Below, in pieces: positions 28,948-36,536 of a stretch of 64,000 bases of DNA (its first letter is position 1; the number at the start of each line of letters is the position of its first letter). The DNA is from Segatella copri (GTDB lineage Bacteria > Bacteroidota > Bacteroidia > Bacteroidales > Bacteroidaceae). The notes under the pieces were generated by a model. That model was given only the letters and a program-made list of their open reading frames with translations, ran no database searches and was not told where the DNA came from. The position numbers were made by a program, and so were the translations under genes. The stretch covers positions 1,630,001 to 1,694,000 of the forward strand of contig NZ_CP156891.1 of assembly GCF_019249795.2 (NCBI RefSeq). Reading direction: 5' to 3'.

Positions 28948-30390
28948 ATGAATATCAAGACAAAACTGACGTTGAATATCGGTGTGCTGGTAGCCATGAT
29001 TGTGCTGTTAGTTTCACTCTCTGTCGTCAACTTGCAAATTCTGACCGCCACCGAACCGACTAGCCCGGCGGCCGGTCCCGGTCTGCAACGGGCATTGGTA
29101 TGGGTCTCCATCATCGGAGGTCTCTGCATTGTCTGCGGCCTTTGGATGTTGAAACAGTTGCCGTCCTCCATCAACAAGCCCGTCAAAGAAATTACAGACG
29201 GTATCAAGGAAATTGCCAATCACAACTACGAACAGCGGTTGAACCTCGAAAGCAAGGAGTTTGAAGAGGTGTCCAAAAACTTCAATCGGATGGCTAAACG
29301 GCTGGCTGACTACAACTCTAGCACACTGGCTGAAATAAAGGCAGCCAAGAATTATATGGAAACCATCATCAACAGTGTGAAGGAACCCATTATCGGACTG
29401 GACAATGCGATGACCATCCTTTTCATTAACGATGAAGCCCTCAGCATCCTCAACCTTCAGCGAGAAGAAGTCTTGCTGAAACCAGCTCAGGAGATAGCCC
29501 TGCGCAATGACCTTCTCCGCAGATTGCTCCGGGGATTGCAGGATGCATTCGATGAAAAGAGCACCTCTAAAAACGAGCCGCTTAAAATCTATGCCGACAA
29601 TAAGGAAAGCTATTTCCAAATGAGGTGCATGAAGACAGGCAGAGAAGGTTCCTCGCAAAAAGAAGGATATGTGATTCTCTTAAAAAACATCACTGAGTTT
29701 AAAGAACTGGATTCCGCCAAGACCACCTTCATCTCTACCATCTCTCACGAACTAAAAACACCGATTTCGGCCATTCTGATGAGCCTGCAACTGCTGGAAG
29801 ACTGCCGAGTGGGCTCTCTGAATGAGGAACAGAAGGAACTGGCTCAAAGCATTCAGGATAACAGCGACCGGTTGCTGAGTATCACCAGTGAATTACTCAA
29901 CATGACCCAGGTGGAATCCGGTAAGTTACAACTGAAACCGCGCATCACCAAGCCTATCGAGTTGATTGAATATGCCATCAAGGCAAACCGGATACAGGCC
30001 GAGAAGTTCAACATTCAGATAGAAGTGCAATATCCGGAAGAGAAGATGGGCAAACTGTTTGTTGATAGTGAAAAGATAGCTTGGGTGCTGACGAACCTAC
30101 TTTCCAACGCTATCCGGTATTCAGCAGAAAACGGGCGTATTATCATCGGTGCGCGGCAAACAAAGGACAACTGGATAGAAATGTTCGTACGTGATTTTGG
30201 AAAAGGCATCGATCCCCGTTATCACCAGAGCATCTTCGAACATTATTTCCGAGTTCCGGGCACCAAGGTACAGGGTAGTGGACTGGGACTATCCATTTCC
30301 AAGGACTTTGTCGAAGCGCATGGGGGCACTCTGACCATAGATAGTGAATTGGGGAAAGGCAGCTGCTTTACACTCCGGTTAAAGGCATAA
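28948..30390 (+). CDS. Sensor histidine kinase of the Kdp island (HAMP-PAS)
   Basis: A 480-aa kinase: TM1 (about 9-30) and TM2 (about 48-68) enclose a very short periplasmic loop, then HAMP (about 70-120), PAS (about 130-245), HisKA with His267 in STISHELKTP, and HATPase (N box NLLSNAIRYS, G boxes DFGKGID, GSGLGLSI). It should phosphorylate the sigma-54 regulator at 18702 and take K+ or turgor input through the KdpD N-terminal protein at 27403, whose domain it lacks. Its start is 16 bp after an IS1380-like end, so the promoter is probably IS-derived. Confidence 0.92.
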   Translation: MNIKTKLTLNIGVLVAMIVLLVSLSVVNLQILTATEPTSPAAGPGLQRALVWVSIIGGLCIVCGLWMLKQLPSSINKPVKEITDGIKEIANHNYEQRLNLESKEFEEVSKNFNRMAKRLADYNSSTLAEIKAAKNYMETIINSVKEPIIGLDNAMTILFINDEALSILNLQREEVLLKPAQEIALRNDLLRRLLRGLQDAFDEKSTSKNEPLKIYADNKESYFQMRCMKTGREGSSQKEGYVILLKNITEFKELDSAKTTFISTISHELKTPISAILMSLQLLEDCRVGSLNEEQKELAQSIQDNSDRLLSITSELLNMTQVESGKLQLKPRITKPIELIEYAIKANRIQAEKFNIQIEVQYPEEKMGKLFVDSEKIAWVLTNLLSNAIRYSAENGRIIIGARQTKDNWIEMFVRDFGKGIDPRYHQSIFEHYFRVPGTKVQGSGLGLSISKDFVEAHGGTLTIDSELGKGSCFTLRLKA

Positions 30391-30508
30391 AATCAAGATA
30401 CAGAACGTGAAAGTTGTTTCCTATTTCCCCTTTTAAAAAGTTAAATTATGGGATACCGATCATCAAATTTTTGCAGTCTAATTATCCCATATGTGCTAAT
30501 TTACTATA

Positions 30509-30631
30509 TTGTTTGTTTTTATTTTGCAACACTAAGATAAGTGAAATTTCTGACATGGCAAAATCCTGAGCAACTTTTTGTTGCTCAGGTGCTTATAAAA
30601 AACATTAAATTATAGTGTTGCGGAAATCAGG
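30509..30631 (-). mobile_element. IS1380-family terminus fragment (copy 3)
   Basis: The same leader and hairpin as copies 1 and 2, ending in CCTGATTTCCGCAAC on the minus strand (30617-30631; one base differs from the others), but broken before the transposase start. It follows the kinase gene by about 120 bp and joins a truncated gene at 30632. The intervening 30391-30508 is AT-rich without a gene. Confidence 0.7.
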
Positions 30632-30632
30632 G

Positions 30633-30860
30633 GAATGCAAAATCCAATATTGTCACAACGCTAAGAACTATAGAACCATTGTTCTGAAAGCCCTTATCAA
30701 AGAGGACTTACACAGACATCCTATGAGCAAAATTTCTGAAATAGCAAGTAGAATACCTGATGTTGAAATCAAAGAAATTCGCAAGTTTGTTTATTCTATG
30801 GTCGGAACCGAAATAGCGAAGAAAGGCGCTCGTGTAGATTGTAGATACTATTTAATTTGA
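30633..30860 (+). pseudogene. C-terminal gene fragment, winged-helix-like, cut by IS copy 3
   Basis: The frame is open from inside the IS end to TGA at 30858-30860. The gene-like part starts after the IS boundary and reads ...KNYRTIVLKALIKEDLHRHP, then SKISEIASRIPDVEIKEI and a KKGARVDCRYYLI end, which resembles a small winged helix at the C-terminus of a larger protein. I do not recognise the family. It does not look like the C-terminus of RhuM, so the left and right junction fragments probably come from different genes. Confidence 0.5.
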
Positions 30861-30872
30861 TAGCTAAAAAGA

Positions 30873-30902
30873 GAGTGTGTCATAAGTCCATGACGCACCC
30901 TC
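30873..30902. terminator. Hairpin GAGTGTGTCAT / ATGACGCACCCTC
   Basis: An imperfect inverted repeat between the convergent fragment at 30860 and the gene at 30957. The same GTGTnTCATAAGT motif recurs in the inner arms of the 34.5-kb inverted repeat. Confidence 0.5.
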
Positions 30903-30956
30903 ATCAACTTAAATTAACGTGACTCATTTTATCCTTCTCCTAAAGCAGAGAGATAC

Positions 30957-31241
30957 CTACATCATCCCTTCCAGTTTTTCCTGTGCCTCGCGCATATCTT
31001 TTTCAAAATTCACATGGTCTAGAAGGTATTCCGTTCTGCCTTGAGAAAGAAGAAGATAGAGCTGCGGATTCATGCCCTCTACATACTGGGCGATGGCATA
31101 CTCTATATCATCACGCTGCGTAGGATTGGTGGAAAATTCAAAAACCCTGAGCTTTTGATGAATAAAGCAATATGCCGACTCTATACAATCTCTGGTGATG
31201 CCCCCTGCCAAGAGAGCATCACCATTATTATTCTGATTCAT
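30957..31241 (-). CDS. Small hypothetical protein downstream of tex
   Basis: A 94-aa soluble protein with no signal, no TM and mostly helical pattern (TRDCIESAYCFIHQKLRVF, RDDIEYAIAQYVEGMNPQLY). It starts 14 bp after the tex stop, so it is probably cotranscribed. The size and helical layout recall the small DUF3791-type proteins of gut Bacteroidota, but the sequence does not convincingly match; function unknown. Confidence 0.6.
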   Translation of the reverse strand: MNQNNNGDALLAGGITRDCIESAYCFIHQKLRVFEFSTNPTQRDDIEYAIAQYVEGMNPQLYLLLSQGRTEYLLDHVNFEKDMREAQEKLEGMM

Positions 31242-31255
31242 TCTGAATATCCTTT

Positions 31256-33388
31256 CTATTTCACGCCCTTCATCGACAAGGCGATGCGCTTGCGCTTCAA
31301 ATCTACTTCTGCCACTCTCACCATCACATGTTCATGAAGCTTTACCAACTCAGAAGGATCCTGAATGTAACGGTTTGACATCTGGGATACATGAACCAGA
31401 CCATCGTTGTGGACACCTATATCTACAAAGGCACCAAACTTGGTAATGTTGGTAACAATGCCCGGCACAACCATGCCCACCTGCAAATCCTCTATCTCCT
31501 TGATGCTGGCATCAAACTCAAACTTCTCTACCTCACCACGAGGATCCAAGCCCGGCTTGTCAAGCTCAGCCATGATATCGGTCAAAGTAGGCATACCCAC
31601 CTCAGCACTCACATATTTCCGGATATCAATCTTCTTCTGCAGCGCCTTGTCTTCTACCAGCTGCTTCACCGTTACGCCCTGATCTTTCGCCATCTGCTCT
31701 ACCAGCGCATAGCGCTCTGGATGAACAGCACTGTTATCCAAAGGATTCTTAGCGCCTGGAATGCGGAGGAAGCCGGCACACTGCTCGAAGGCCGAAGGAC
31801 CCAGACGGGGCACCTTCTTCAACTGGGCACGGGAAGCAAAGGCTCCATTCTCGCGGCGATATTCCACGATATTCTTGGCAAGCGTAGGTCCCAAACCGCT
31901 CACATAGGTCAGCAGATGCTGCGATGCGGTATTCAGGTTGACACCCACCGAGTTCACGCAACTCATTACCACCGTATCCAGACTCTTCTTCAACTGAGTC
32001 TGGTCCACATCATGCTGATACTGTCCCACACCGATGCTCTTCGGATCTATCTTCACCAACTCAGCAAGCGGATCCATCAGTCTTCGTCCGATGCTCACAG
32101 CACCACGCACGGTAACATCCTCATCCGGGAACTCATCTCTTGCAATCTTCGAAGCCGAATAGATAGAAGCACCATCCTCGCTCACCACATAGATATCTAC
32201 CGGATGAACGAAATCGATGCTATGCAGCCAGTCGCTGGTTTCGCGGCTTGCCGTACCGTTACCTACAGCCATTGCCTCCACCTGATACATCTTTACCATG
32301 CGCTGGATGGCAGCCGTAGCCTCGCTCTTTTTGTTGCGGGGAGGATGAGGATAAACGATTTCATGATGAATCAGATTGCCCTGCGCATCGAGACAGCAAG
32401 TCTTGCAACCATTGGCAAAACCCGGGTCAACCGCCATCACGCGTTTCTGTCCGAGAGGAGCCGCCAACAGAAGCTGGCGCAGGTTTTCGGCGAAGACCAC
32501 AATAGCCTCCTCATCCGCCTTCTGCTTGCTGAGCGCAGCAAATTCGGTTTCAATGCTAGGCTTCAGCAGTCGCTTAAAGGCATCATCCACCGCTTCACCC
32601 ACCAGCGTCTGGCACTCACCGAAACCATGTACATAGTGGCGCTTCAGTTTATCCTGACACTGCTCATCATCAGCCGAGATGCTGACACGCAAGAATCCAG
32701 CTGCCTCGCCTCTACGCATAGCCAGCAGTCGGTGCGAAGAACATTTCTTCAATGGTTCTGAGAAATCGAAATAGTCGGAGAAGCGCTGCGCCTCTTCCTC
32801 ATCCTTCTTCTTGGCTACCACCTTAGAAGTGATGATGGCACCGCGTCTGAACTCACCGCGAATCTGATTGCGACTCTGCTCATTTTCGCTTACGGTTTCA
32901 GCGATGATGTCTTTGGCTCCCTGAAGTGCAGCCTCCACATCCTTCACCTTATCGCCCACAAACTTCCTGGCAGCCTGTTCCGGATTGCGCTCACGCTGGA
33001 AGAGGAGCAGCTGTGCCAGAGGCTCCAAGCCTGCCTCACGTGCTATCTGTGCACGGGTGCGGCGCTTTGGCTTATAAGGAAGATAGATATCTTCCAGTTC
33101 GGTGGCATCCCAGCACTGTTCGATGCGTTTTTTCAGTTCATCCGAGAGTTTTCCCTGTTCCTCGATAGTTTTGAGGATAGTCTCCTTTCTCTTCGCCATC
33201 TCAGAGAGTTTCTCGTTAGCCTGTGCGATGGCTTCAATGTTTACCTCATCCATATTACCGGTTTTCTCCTTGCGGTATCGCGAGATAAACGGAATGGTGC
33301 AGCCCTCTTCGAGCAGCGCCAGAGTATTTTCTACAGCCTGCTCCTTCAGATTGAGCTGGGCTGCTATCTGCTTTGTAAATTGATTCAT
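31256..33388 (-). CDS. tex: Tex-family RNA-binding transcription accessory protein
   Basis: The 710-aa protein follows the Tex layout: N-terminal helical region (FISRYRKEKTGNMDEV), YqgF-like RNase H fold (VMAVDPGFANGCKTCCLD), helix-hairpin-helix (VGVNLNTASQHLLTYVSGLGPTLA) and a C-terminal S1 domain (about 635-710; GMVVPGIVTNITKFGAFVDIGVHNDGLVHVSQ). Tex binds nucleic acids and affects transcription and mRNA surface exposure in several bacteria. It has a perfect promoter upstream on the minus strand. Confidence 0.93.
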   Translation of the reverse strand: MNQFTKQIAAQLNLKEQAVENTLALLEEGCTIPFISRYRKEKTGNMDEVNIEAIAQANEKLSEMAKRKETILKTIEEQGKLSDELKKRIEQCWDATELEDIYLPYKPKRRTRAQIAREAGLEPLAQLLLFQRERNPEQAARKFVGDKVKDVEAALQGAKDIIAETVSENEQSRNQIRGEFRRGAIITSKVVAKKKDEEEAQRFSDYFDFSEPLKKCSSHRLLAMRRGEAAGFLRVSISADDEQCQDKLKRHYVHGFGECQTLVGEAVDDAFKRLLKPSIETEFAALSKQKADEEAIVVFAENLRQLLLAAPLGQKRVMAVDPGFANGCKTCCLDAQGNLIHHEIVYPHPPRNKKSEATAAIQRMVKMYQVEAMAVGNGTASRETSDWLHSIDFVHPVDIYVVSEDGASIYSASKIARDEFPDEDVTVRGAVSIGRRLMDPLAELVKIDPKSIGVGQYQHDVDQTQLKKSLDTVVMSCVNSVGVNLNTASQHLLTYVSGLGPTLAKNIVEYRRENGAFASRAQLKKVPRLGPSAFEQCAGFLRIPGAKNPLDNSAVHPERYALVEQMAKDQGVTVKQLVEDKALQKKIDIRKYVSAEVGMPTLTDIMAELDKPGLDPRGEVEKFEFDASIKEIEDLQVGMVVPGIVTNITKFGAFVDIGVHNDGLVHVSQMSNRYIQDPSELVKLHEHVMVRVAEVDLKRKRIALSMKGVK

Positions 33389-33430
33389 TTATGATATTAA
33401 TAAAAAAAAGATTCAAACTGTTTGTTCATG

Positions 33431-33462
33431 CAAAGATAGAGAAAAAAGTTGGTTTGCCCAAA
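33431..33462 (-). promoter_or_regulatory. tex promoter (TTTG-N20-TATCTTTG)
   Basis: On the minus strand, TATCTTTG (33438-33431) lies 20 bp from a TTTG -33 box (33462-33459), a textbook Bacteroidota promoter about 43 bp before the tex ATG. Confidence 0.7.
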
Positions 33463-33477
33463 TATTCCCTCATATTA

Positions 33478-33509
33478 TTTGGCGGTTTCACTAAAAAATC
33501 GTAGCTTTG
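33478..33509 (+). promoter_or_regulatory. Upstream promoter (TTTG-N20-TAGCTTTG) before the small OMP gene
   Basis: TTTG at 33478-33481 and TAGCTTTG at 33502-33509 are spaced 20 bp. It faces the outer-membrane protein gene but is 240 bp from it, with a second promoter in between; it may start a short RNA or a longer alternative leader. Confidence 0.5.
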
Positions 33510-33603
33510 CAGCAGAAATAGCTTTAGATACATTCAGCATGCCTACTTTTCTTGATTTACATCAATAATACGGCTTGTTTTGCAAGAAAAACTGAGAAAT
33601 AGT

Positions 33604-33634
33604 TTTGAGTTTCAAGTTATTTCCTATATCTTTG
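33604..33634 (+). promoter_or_regulatory. Proximal promoter (TTTG-N19-TATCTTTG) of the small OMP gene
   Basis: TTTG at 33604-33607 and TATCTTTG at 33627-33634. The resulting leader to the ATG at 33750 is about 105-110 nt. Confidence 0.7.
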
Positions 33635-33749
33635 CCGCCGAATTAGAGAGTGCAGGGCATGTCTGGGATGTGCTTTGCTATCATAAATAAAGGGGCTGAA
33701 AAGCTACCTGATTAGAGTGATAAAAGAAAGTAATAATTAAAAGAAAAGA

Positions 33750-34289
33750 TTGATTATGAAGAAGATTATGTTGAGCCTTGCTATGGCTCTCGTTTCAGTT
33801 TGCGCTAGCGCACAGGTTTACATCGGTGGTACAGCTGGTATTTCCAGCAACAAGATCGGTGATGGTGACAGCAAGACAGCTTACACCTTGATGCCTGAGA
33901 TTGGTTACCAGTTCAACAACAAGTGGGAAGCTGGTCTCGAGATTGGTATCAAGAAGGGCGAAGTTTGCAAGCTTTCTCCTGTAGGTGAATCTACAACATT
34001 CAAAGTTGCTCCTTACGTACGTTACACAGCCGTAGAAACCAAGTTGGTTAACCTCTTCGTTGAGGGTACAATCGGTTACAGCAGCTTCAGCAAGGGCGGT
34101 GGCGATTTATACGAGGTAGGCATCAAGCCAGGTTTGGCTGTTAAGCTTTCAGACCACGTAAACTTCATCACAAAGGTAGGTTTCCTCGGTTACAAAGGTT
34201 ATTCTCCTGACCATGGTGACAACTCATCAACATTCGGACTTAACGTAGATGCGAGCAACATTTCATTTGGTGCTATCTACAAGTTCTAA
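33750..34289 (+). CDS. Small outer-membrane beta-barrel protein
   Basis: A 179-aa protein with a signal peptide (MKKIMLSLAMALVSVCASA-Q) and about eight alternating strands ending in ISFGAIYKF with a terminal Phe, the usual BAM signal. Strands such as GYQFNNKWEAGLEIGI and LVNLFVEGTIGYSS place it in the OmpW/OmpA-like 8-strand barrel class. It is an independent unit with two upstream promoters and a strong terminator; its specific job is unknown. The codon use (GCT, GTT, AAG dominant) suggests high expression. Confidence 0.85.
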   Translation: MIMKKIMLSLAMALVSVCASAQVYIGGTAGISSNKIGDGDSKTAYTLMPEIGYQFNNKWEAGLEIGIKKGEVCKLSPVGESTTFKVAPYVRYTAVETKLVNLFVEGTIGYSSFSKGGGDLYEVGIKPGLAVKLSDHVNFITKVGFLGYKGYSPDHGDNSSTFGLNVDASNISFGAIYKF

Positions 34290-34326
34290 TCTTAGGGTGC
34301 TCATTTACTCATAAGCAATAATATCA

Positions 34327-34376
34327 GGGGCGCAAGCGATTCCTTTCATGGAAACAGCTTGCGCCCCATTTTTTTA
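34327..34376 (+). terminator. Terminator of the small OMP gene
   Basis: GGGGCGCAAGC (34327-34337) pairs with GCTTGCGCCCC (34357-34367), followed by ATTTTTTT. Confidence 0.9.
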
Positions 34377-34583
34377 CCTGCAAGCGAACACGCTTTTACT
34401 CTTCACTCTTCACCTTTTCTTCGGAAACCCCTGTGTATATCGGCATTCCGAGGGGTGAAGAGTTTGCAGCGACTCTTCACCACTCTTCACCACTCTTCAC
34501 CGATTCCAAAGACTAACAGGCGTAAATTGCAGCGCAAGACCGCTAGGCGTCCCTGAGGAGGGTGTATCATAAGTCTGGATGTT

Positions 34584-34671
34584 GGTGCATAACAGTTGAC
34601 CATCGCATGCACATCACCTGTTGTGCATGCGCATATCAGCTGTTATGCAAGCGCACAACAGCTGTTGTGCG
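34584..34671. repeat. Tandem near-palindromic 22-bp repeats with CAGCTG core
   Basis: Four units of about 22 bp; the clearest are GCGCATATCAGCTGTTATGC and GCGCACAACAGCTGTTGTGC. Each is itself close to a palindrome, so the array could form a row of hairpins or dimer sites. Confidence 0.75.
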
Positions 34672-34689
34672 ACCGAAGATACAGACTGC

Positions 34690-34767
34690 CTCAACAACAT
34701 ATCCTATCTCTTCCAACAACATATTCTTACTCTTCCAACAACATATCCTCGCTCTTCAAACAACAAG
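34690..34767. repeat. Tandem 22-bp repeats (CAACAACATATnCT...CTCTTC)
   Basis: Three full units plus a partial one, in the centre of the large inverted repeat and next to the CAGCTG array. The period equals that of the neighbouring array but the sequence is unrelated. Confidence 0.75.
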
Positions 34768-34921
34768 AAAAGTGTGAATCATAAATTTATGACACATCCT
34801 CCGCCGAACCAGCTAAGGTGAAGAGTGGTGAAGAGTGGGTGAAGAGTGTCCAAGAACTCTTCACCACTCGAAACGCCCATAAACACTGGGGATTCCGAAG
34901 GAAAGGTGAAGAGTGAAGAGT

Positions 34922-35109
34922 ATTTCTTTATCCCTTACTTACAACACTTTTACAGGCATTTACGCTGACTGTTGCAGTAGAACAGCCAACTGGCGAGCGT
35001 ACGGCTAGTCAACTGTTCTTCATTCGCCAGTACACTATTTCCGATTAACAGTCAACTTATTCCTCGGCAAAATATTCCGGAATACAGTTTATACTGCAAC
35101 AATAAATAA
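34922..35109. other. Intergenic DNA with dispersed short inverted repeats
   Basis: No gene. ACTGGCGA near 34989 and TCGCCAGT near 35024 form an inverted repeat, and GTCAAC/CTGTT motifs recur (TCAACTGTTC, CAGTCAACTT). Function unknown; it lies between the large inverted repeat and the SusCD terminator. Confidence 0.4.
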
Positions 35110-35135
35110 GGGGCGTGCTTAAATGAGCACGCCCC
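35110..35135. terminator. Terminator of the SusCD operon
   Basis: GGGGCGTGCT (35110-35119) pairs with AGCACGCCCC (35126-35135) around a 6-nt loop, about 85 bp beyond the DUF4302 stop. Confidence 0.8.
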
Positions 35136-35218
35136 CAGACGAGAGACTTTATGTATTCTTTTCACAAAGAATCCTATTAAACATTATGTATATAATTTTA
35201 TTTCATGATGGATGAACT

Positions 35219-36529
35219 CTAAAAAAGAGATTCTGGCATACTAGTTGTCAAGACAAACCAGTTATTTGGATTACTCTCATCAGTCAACTTTATAGAAGAA
35301 GGCTGTTTCGTTGTACCCTGCATCAACTCGACTTTATAAGTCTTGGCCACGTTGGCAGCATGAGTTCCCTCATCACCAGTCAGTGCATAAATCATATACA
35401 GCTGACCCCTTCCATAGAAAAACTGACCATTCGCACCAAACTTGCCAGGACAAGCAAATGAGATATGATCATCATCAACGATAGTAGGAGTAATGTCTAT
35501 GAACGAACCATAGCCTGCCACATTGAACAAGATTCCCCAATGTCCTACATAGCCATCAAACGCAGAAGTGGTAAAAGCAGCATAATAGCAAGGAGAATAA
35601 TACTTAGAAACCTCCTCATTACCAGCATTCCAATACGCCTGAGTATAGCTACCCATATTAGCTACAGAGAAGAACCAGTCTCCACTGATAACCTGCTCAC
35701 TGATAGGAGGAACAACGCCCAACATCTTTACAGCGGCATCTGTGGATTCAAACTCATAGTTATCGCCCCCTTTATAGTTGAATCCCTTGACAGTAACGCC
35801 ATTAAGAGTTATTGGCTCATAAAATTCAATGCCCTTGTCTGTAACAATATAAGGTTCCGTTGTAGAGCCTTCCTCGGCATTAGAACTAGTGAAAGTAATG
35901 GTACGATAGCTTGTTGTTGCCACATACTTGACATCATTCACCTCGCAAGTATATTTAGGAAACTGCATTTCCTGCTCCAAATCGTCTATATGATTAATGG
36001 TCTCAGTCCAATCGGCATCCTTCGCCATAGGAGTCATCACTATTTTTGTACCACGCTTCTTGCCAAGCATGACTACAGAATCAGCAGTGGCGGTAAGCAC
36101 CCGGAACTCCAAGTCACCTTCCATACCCTTACCATTATCACCAATACCATCAGGGTTAGCTGGATCGGAGAAGAAATGAATCACCTTATTGTACTCATCA
36201 AAAGACAGAACGATACTAGCACTCTGCTCCAATTTATAATGTGATGTGGCTTTCGTGTCTGCACCCAAAGCATCGCTCATGGCAGTAACATTTCCATCTG
36301 TTCCAAATTTCAACAACAGATTATATCCACCATACTTGGTATTAGCCTTAGGATAATATTTCATCAGCCATCCATTCTCTGCAGAAGTAAGAACCGTCTT
36401 ATACTCTGCTATTGCATCATTCACTCGCTCTGCAGAAGGTTTGTCGAACACTTCATCTATGTCGTTGGAACAAGATGTGAAAGACAAGACCGCAATCAGC
36501 GTAAATAATATGTTATATATTTTTTTCAT
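35219..36529 (-). CDS. DUF4302-family lipoprotein of the SusCD operon
   Basis: A 436-aa lipoprotein (lipobox LSFTSC, Cys20) with the DUF4302 opening AIAEYKTVLTSAENGWLMKYYP. The family is found only next to SusC/SusD pairs and is presumed to be a surface-exposed substrate-binding or handling protein. It is the last of four cistrons; the gap to the metallohydrolase gene is 7 bp. Repeated beta-strand patterns with Gly/Tyr/Trp suggest an all-beta fold. No enzyme motif is visible. Confidence 0.85.
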   Translation of the reverse strand: MKKIYNILFTLIAVLSFTSCSNDIDEVFDKPSAERVNDAIAEYKTVLTSAENGWLMKYYPKANTKYGGYNLLLKFGTDGNVTAMSDALGADTKATSHYKLEQSASIVLSFDEYNKVIHFFSDPANPDGIGDNGKGMEGDLEFRVLTATADSVVMLGKKRGTKIVMTPMAKDADWTETINHIDDLEQEMQFPKYTCEVNDVKYVATTSYRTITFTSSNAEEGSTTEPYIVTDKGIEFYEPITLNGVTVKGFNYKGGDNYEFESTDAAVKMLGVVPPISEQVISGDWFFSVANMGSYTQAYWNAGNEEVSKYYSPCYYAAFTTSAFDGYVGHWGILFNVAGYGSFIDITPTIVDDDHISFACPGKFGANGQFFYGRGQLYMIYALTGDEGTHAANVAKTYKVELMQGTTKQPSSIKLTDESNPNNWFVLTTSMPESLF

Positions 36530-36536
36530 ATCCGTC

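Larger units (their letters stand above)
34398..34921. repeat. Large nested inverted repeat, arms about 104 bp
   Basis: The left arm (34398-34501) is the reverse complement of the right arm (34817-34921) with roughly a dozen mismatches by eye. Each arm is built of repeated ACTCTTCAC units around a less conserved core. Inside lies a second inverted repeat (34557-34574 with 34785-34803) of the type GGAGGnTGTnTCATAA, and inside that two tandem arrays. The whole 524-bp block lies between the small OMP terminator and the SusCD operon, with no ORF I can support. Confidence 0.85.

Noticed and set aside
31391..32761. A 456-codon plus-strand frame over the tex gene.
   Set aside because: Tex is intact on the minus strand with all domains and its own promoter; the opposite frame is His/Leu-rich noise.
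34584..34767. The regular 22-bp arrays as a CRISPR array.
   Set aside because: The repeats are contiguous, with no 30-40 bp unique spacers, and no cas genes occur in the window.
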